Assembly (NCBI GenBank): GCA_015067895.1
Contig: SVLP01000034.1
Coordinates: 1 to 25,495, forward strand
From: Oscillospiraceae bacterium
GTDB lineage: Bacteria; Bacillota_A; Clostridia; Oscillospirales; Oscillospiraceae
Reading direction: 5' to 3'
DNA length: 25,495 bases
The notes under the pieces are model-generated. The model was not told the origin of the DNA. It searched no databases and saw only the letters and a program-made list of their open reading frames with translations. The translations under genes were made by a program, and so were the position numbers. This document shows positions 23,062 to 25,495 of this stretch, piece after piece; the first letter of the stretch is position 1; the number at the start of each line of letters is the position of its first letter.

Positions 23062-23325
23062 TTAGGCCAGCTTGTTCATCTTCAGGGTCAGGCTGCTCTT
23101 CTTGCGGGCAGCGTTGTTCTTGTGCAGAACACCCTTGACAACAGCCTGGTCAACAGCCTTGACGGCGACCTTGTAAGCGGCCTCGGCGGCAGCCTTGTCA
23201 CCGGCAACCAGAGCAGCGTCGAACTTCTTCAGGTTGGTCTTCAGCTCGGACTTGTTGGCCTTGTTCTTCTCGTAAGCGATCTTGGAAGAGATGACATCCT
23301 TCTTGGAGGACTTGATGTTGGGCAT
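23062..23325 (-). CDS. rpsT: 30S ribosomal protein S20
   Basis: This 87-residue basic, helical ribosomal protein binds 16S rRNA in the body of the small subunit. It is recognised by its N-terminus (MPNIKSSKKDV), the lysine/alanine-rich helices and the C-terminal VLHKNNAARKKSSLT motif. Length is normal. AGGAGG lies 9 nt before the ATG. It is monocistronic with a clear promoter and terminator. The leader of about 55 nt contains a small hairpin (GGGCAT-aga-ATGCCC, about 23357-23371). It is divergent from sigG across a 671-bp gap. Confidence 0.97.
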   Translation of the reverse strand: MPNIKSSKKDVISSKIAYEKNKANKSELKTNLKKFDAALVAGDKAAAEAAYKVAVKAVDQAVVKGVLHKNNAARKKSSLTLKMNKLA

Positions 23326-23385
23326 GAGTTACACCTCCTGTTCAAAAATTCTTCCGGGCATAGAATGCCCTTTATGCAGAAACAG

Positions 23386-23414
23386 ATTATAGCGTACTTT
23401 CCCCAAGAAATCAA
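23386..23414 (-). promoter_or_regulatory. rpsT: Promoter of rpsT
   Basis: On the minus strand TTGATT (23414-23409) and a perfect TATAAT (23391-23386) are spaced by 17 nt. Confidence 0.75.
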
Positions 23415-23598
23415 CCCCTTTTTCAAAAAAATTCACAGGAATCCCCGCAGGAGGGATCCGCCGCCCCTTTGGCCGGAAGACTTTGTCAAGGGGGTATTTT
23501 TCACAAACCTTTCCGACCACGAAAAATTGCACGAAAGGGAGTAATTTGTCGGTTCCGGGCATTCGTTGTTATGTAAACAAATTATGAATACCGGAAAC

Positions 23599-23718
23599 TT
23601 GTCCACATGGCCCTCCGATTGTGGATAACCCCTGTGGACAAACCTGTTGAGAATGTGGAAAACCATGAGTTTTCAACAGTTATTCGGATTCCCGGCCTGT
23701 GGGAAGATCGGTGGAAAA
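23599..23718. other. Cluster of DnaA-box-like nonamers (origin-like or DnaA-binding region)
   Basis: Compared with TTATCCACA the region shows TTGTCCACA (23599, plus), a perfect box on the minus strand (TGTGGATAA, 23620-23628), TGTGGACAA (23633), TGTGGAAAA (23654) and TTTTCAACA (23670, plus). Weaker copies are at 23645, 23698 and 23710, and an isolated TGTGGAAAC is at 23964. An AT-rich patch (GTTATGTAAACAAATTATGA) lies just left. There is no gene in this gap. It could be oriC, a DnaA-regulated site or a titration cluster; dnaA itself is not in the window. Confidence 0.55.
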
Positions 23719-23933
23719 CTCTGTATATTTCTCTGCATATCCCCCCTGCTGCGCTGTATGGGCGATGGTTACGTCACCGGCCCGCACCCAAAAAATACCG
23801 TAGAAAATCGCTTCGCCGGTTGGCTTTTGTCGGCTTTTCGGGGAGGTCGGATGGGGGTCGGAGCCGCCCTCCTGCGACAAACTTTGTGAAAAACCGCCAA
23901 AGGCCGTCCCCATTTTCCCTTTTCCACCGCCGG

Positions 23934-23961
23934 GTATCAATTTCCCGGTTTGGGAAATACT
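23934..23961 (+). promoter_or_regulatory. Sigma-F/sigma-G-like promoter of sigG
   Basis: GTATC (23934-23938) and GGAAATACT (23953-23961) are 14 nt apart. The -10 fits the GGnnAnAnT consensus of forespore promoters; the -35 fits GYATA at 4 of 5. It lies 35 bp upstream of the start codon. Confidence 0.45.
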
Positions 23962-23996
23962 GTTGTGGAAACCGACCATACAGGAGGAACTTTGCC

Positions 23997-24782
23997 ATGC
24001 AGGGAAAAGTGGAAATCTGCGGGGTCAACACATCCCGCCTGCGGCTGCTGACGGCAGAGCAGATGGACGAGCTGCTGCGCCGAACCAGGGCGGGGGACGA
24101 AAATGCCCGGGAACAGCTCATCGAGGGGAACCTGCGGCTGGTGCTCAGCGTCATCCAGCGCTTCGACAAGCGGGGCGAGAGCCCCGACGATCTGTTCCAG
24201 GTGGGCTGCGTGGGCCTGCTGAAGGCCATCTCCAATTTCGACCCGGACAAGAACGTCCGCTTCTCCACCTACGGTGTGCCCATGATCGCCGGTGAGATCC
24301 GAAGATATCTCCGGGACAACTCCGTCATCCGGGTCAGCCGCTCATTGCGGGATGTGGCCTACCGGGTACTCCAGTGCCGGGAGGCTCTGACACTGCGGCT
24401 GGGCCGGGAGCCCAATCTCGACGAGATCGCCGCCGAGCTGGAGCTGCCCCAGCGCGACATCAGCGCAGCTCTGGATGCCATCTCCGCCCCGGTGAGTCTC
24501 TTCGACCCGGTCTTCACCGACGGCGGCGACCCGCTGACGGTGATGGATCAGGTGCGCGACACCAAGAACAATGAGGGAAGCTGGCTGGAGCACATCACCC
24601 TCCGGGAGGGCTTCCGCCGGCTGGGCGACCGGGAAAAGCAGATCCTCCGGGCCCGCTTCTACGACGGCAAAACCCAGATGGACGTGGCTCGAAACATGAA
24701 CATCTCCCAGGCCCAGGTGTCACGGCTGGAGAAGGGCGCGATCTGCGAATTGCGGAAATACGTCTCCGTCCAGGTGAGCTGA
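23997..24782 (+). CDS. sigG: RNA polymerase sporulation sigma factor SigG
   Basis: This 261-residue sigma-70 family factor directs late forespore gene expression. The N-terminal KVEICGVNTSRL (4-15) is a signature of SigG. Region 2 spans about 43-110 (NLRLVLSVIQRF; DLFQVGCVGLLKAI; FSTYGVPMIAGEIRRYLRD), region 3 about 115-170, and region 4 about 203-255 with the helix-turn-helix KTQMDVARNMNISQAQVSRLEK. AGGAGG is 8 nt before the ATG at 23997; the open frame reaching back to 23607 crosses the DnaA-box cluster and is not coding. It is followed by ylmC, an order common in Clostridia. Its upstream promoter resembles sigma-F/G sites. It shows that the organism forms spores, or descends from one that did. 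Confidence 0.96.
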   Translation: MQGKVEICGVNTSRLRLLTAEQMDELLRRTRAGDENAREQLIEGNLRLVLSVIQRFDKRGESPDDLFQVGCVGLLKAISNFDPDKNVRFSTYGVPMIAGEIRRYLRDNSVIRVSRSLRDVAYRVLQCREALTLRLGREPNLDEIAAELELPQRDISAALDAISAPVSLFDPVFTDGGDPLTVMDQVRDTKNNEGSWLEHITLREGFRRLGDREKQILRARFYDGKTQMDVARNMNISQAQVSRLEKGAICELRKYVSVQVS

Positions 24783-24785
24783 CCT

Positions 24786-24828
24786 CCCGTAGGGCGGGGG
24801 CATGCCCCCGCCCTACGGGGTTCTTTTT
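24786..24828 (+). terminator. Terminator of sigG, perfect 17-bp palindrome
   Basis: CCCGTAGGGCGGGGGCA and its exact inverse (24786-24819) are followed by GTTCTTTTT. The GGGCGGGGGCATGCCCCCGCCC core also resembles intergenic palindromes of such genomes. Confidence 0.85.
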
Positions 24829-24876
24829 ATGGCTGTATCGTCATATCCTTGACCAAACTGTCTGGGAGGTTTCGAT

Positions 24877-25161
24877 ATGGGTATGCGTGTGACGGACTTG
24901 AGCTGCAAGGAGGTGGTCTGCATCTGCGACGGGGCCAGGCTTGGCTACGTGTCGGATGTGGAGGTAGAGGTGCCCGAGGGGCAGGTAAAGGCCATCGTGG
25001 TGCCGGGAAAGGGAAAATTCTTCGGCCTGCTGGGCCACACCGAGGACTATGTCATCCCCTGGAACGCCATCCGGCGGGTGGGGGACGACATCATCTTGGT
25101 GGACTGCAAGATCCAGGAGTGCCGCTTCCCCAGGCCGAAGCCTCACTGGCTGCGCCAGTGA
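24877..25161 (+). CDS. YlmC/YmxH family sporulation protein (PRC-barrel)
   Basis: This 94-residue protein has a PRC-barrel-like fold: RVTDLSCKEVVCICDGARLGYVSDVEVE, then KAIVVPGKGKFFGLLG and DYVIPWNAIRRVGDDIILVD. The family is widespread in spore formers and often lies next to sigG, as here; its biochemical role is not known. GGGAGG lies about 8 nt before the ATG. A strong terminator separates it from sigG by only about 50 bp, so it is expressed either by read-through or from a short promoter in that gap that I could not define. A repeat begins at its stop codon. Confidence 0.92.
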   Translation: MGMRVTDLSCKEVVCICDGARLGYVSDVEVEVPEGQVKAIVVPGKGKFFGLLGHTEDYVIPWNAIRRVGDDIILVDCKIQECRFPRPKPHWLRQ

Positions 25162-25232
25162 AGTGCTGAGTGCATAGTGCTGAGTGCTGAGTTATGGATC
25201 ATTCAGCACTCAGCACTCAGAACTCAGCACTT
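25161..25232. repeat. AGTGCTGA-type inverted repeat starting at a stop codon
   Basis: AAGTGCTGAGTGC plus two further AGTGCTGAGT copies face the inverse CAGCACTCAGCACTCAG..CAGCACTT, giving a large hairpin. Its first A is the last base of the ylmC stop. The same family is at 5162-5220. Confidence 0.75.
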
Positions 25233-25271
25233 TCTCTGTTGAAAATTGGTGGGATTTTTCAAAAAAAGTTC

Positions 25272-25300
25272 TTGCATTTCGATAGAATATCAGATATAAT
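25272..25300 (+). promoter_or_regulatory. rpsB: Promoter of rpsB
   Basis: TTGCAT (25272-25277) and a perfect TATAAT (25295-25300) are 17 nt apart. The transcript would have a leader of about 125 nt. Confidence 0.8.
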
Positions 25301-25306
25301 GGTTCG

Positions 25307-25433
25307 GCGTGGGATTTTCCCACCGACGACAACACCACACACCCGCTGATCGCTTCCCCCAGTGCCCACATGGGCGGGGACTGCGCGAGATGATGGGGTG
25401 GAGGAAAAAACAAAATCAAAGGAGATTATTACT
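25307..25433 (+). promoter_or_regulatory. Structured rpsB leader, possible ribosomal-protein autoregulatory RNA
   Basis: Two hairpins are visible: GTGGG-atttt-CCCAC (about 25309-25323) and a longer one around CCCC-agt-GCCCACATGGGC-GGGG (about 25357-25380). Purine-rich sequence and AAAGGAG (25418-25424) then precede the ATG. Many ribosomal-protein mRNAs are controlled by such leaders; this structure is not one I can name. Confidence 0.35.
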
Positions 25434-25495
25434 ATGGCTGTCGTTTCTATGAAGCAGCTGCTGGAAGCCGGTGTCCACTTCGGTCACCAGACCCG
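25434..25495 (+). CDS. rpsB: 30S ribosomal protein S2, N-terminal fragment cut by the window edge
   Basis: The first 20 codons are present. The protein begins MAVVSMKQLLEAGVHFGHQT, the highly conserved S2 start (LLEAGVHFGHQT). AAAGGAG lies 9 nt upstream. The gene runs off the right edge. In most bacteria tsf follows, but that is outside the window. Confidence 0.96.
   Translation, partial: MAVVSMKQLLEAGVHFGHQT

Noticed and set aside
23607..23996. N-terminal extension of sigG
   Set aside because: SigG begins near KVEICGVNTS at 23997 with AGGAGG 8 nt upstream; the extension covers the DnaA-box cluster and a likely promoter.
25161..25232. CRISPR-like array
   Set aside because: The units are 8-10 bp, partly inverted and without regular spacers; no cas genes are present.

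Overview
The window looks like the chromosome of a spore-forming, Gram-positive gut Clostridia (Bacillota), probably a high-GC Oscillospiraceae/Ruminococcaceae relative. The evidence is a recognisable sigG-ylmC sporulation pair, class III (Firmicutes-type) fructose-1,6-bisphosphatase, an SLH-anchored surface protein, strong AGGAGG-type ribosome binding sites, GC-rich codon choice, and gene spaces filled with short palindromic repeats of the kind common in such genomes. No phage, plasmid, insertion-sequence transposase, CRISPR or tRNA was found.

Layout. 1-1244: repeat fragments, an AT-richer stretch without an intact gene, and terminator-like hairpins. 1245-2644: a ProX/YbaK-type editing deacylase overlapping an APH-fold kinase. 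2651-2943: a MITE-like repeat. 3034-5163: a secreted transglutaminase-like protein with three SLH repeats. 5333-8295: an OmpR-type response regulator overlapping a multi-pass histidine kinase. 8542-9857 (minus): a MarR regulator followed by a DegV/FakB fatty-acid-binding protein. 10452-11936: a DUF1846 protein. 12196-12978 (minus): a membrane-anchored C39-like cysteine peptidase. 13115-15106 (minus): fbp class III. 15375-16763: a MATE exporter. 16998-17957: two convergent, overlapping alkylation-repair genes (ogt-type methyltransferase and 3-methyladenine glycosylase). 18097-18840 (minus): a TSUP permease. 19229-20359: an SGNH hydrolase. 20585-22633 (minus): recG. 23062-23325 (minus): rpsT. 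23997-24782: sigG. 24877-25161: ylmC/ymxH. 25434 to the edge: the start of rpsB.

How the parts may work together. The best regulatory link is an 18-bp box (16 of 18 identical, with an internal 11-bp period). It lies about 50 bp upstream of the -10 of the two-component operon and again, at nearly the same distance, upstream of the C39-like peptidase. This suggests that the response regulator controls itself and that peptidase. The MarR-DegV pair has a strong promoter with a small palindrome over its -35, suggesting an autoregulated lipid-uptake unit.

Two other points stand out. The 671-bp gap between rpsT and sigG holds a tight cluster of DnaA-box-like nonamers, one of them a perfect consensus, which could be an origin-like or DnaA-titrating locus. 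The intergenic regions carry at least five repeat families, some nested inside one another. One supplies the likely -10 of recG, and another begins exactly at the stop codons of two unrelated genes. I saw no clear new multi-gene defence or biosynthetic system.
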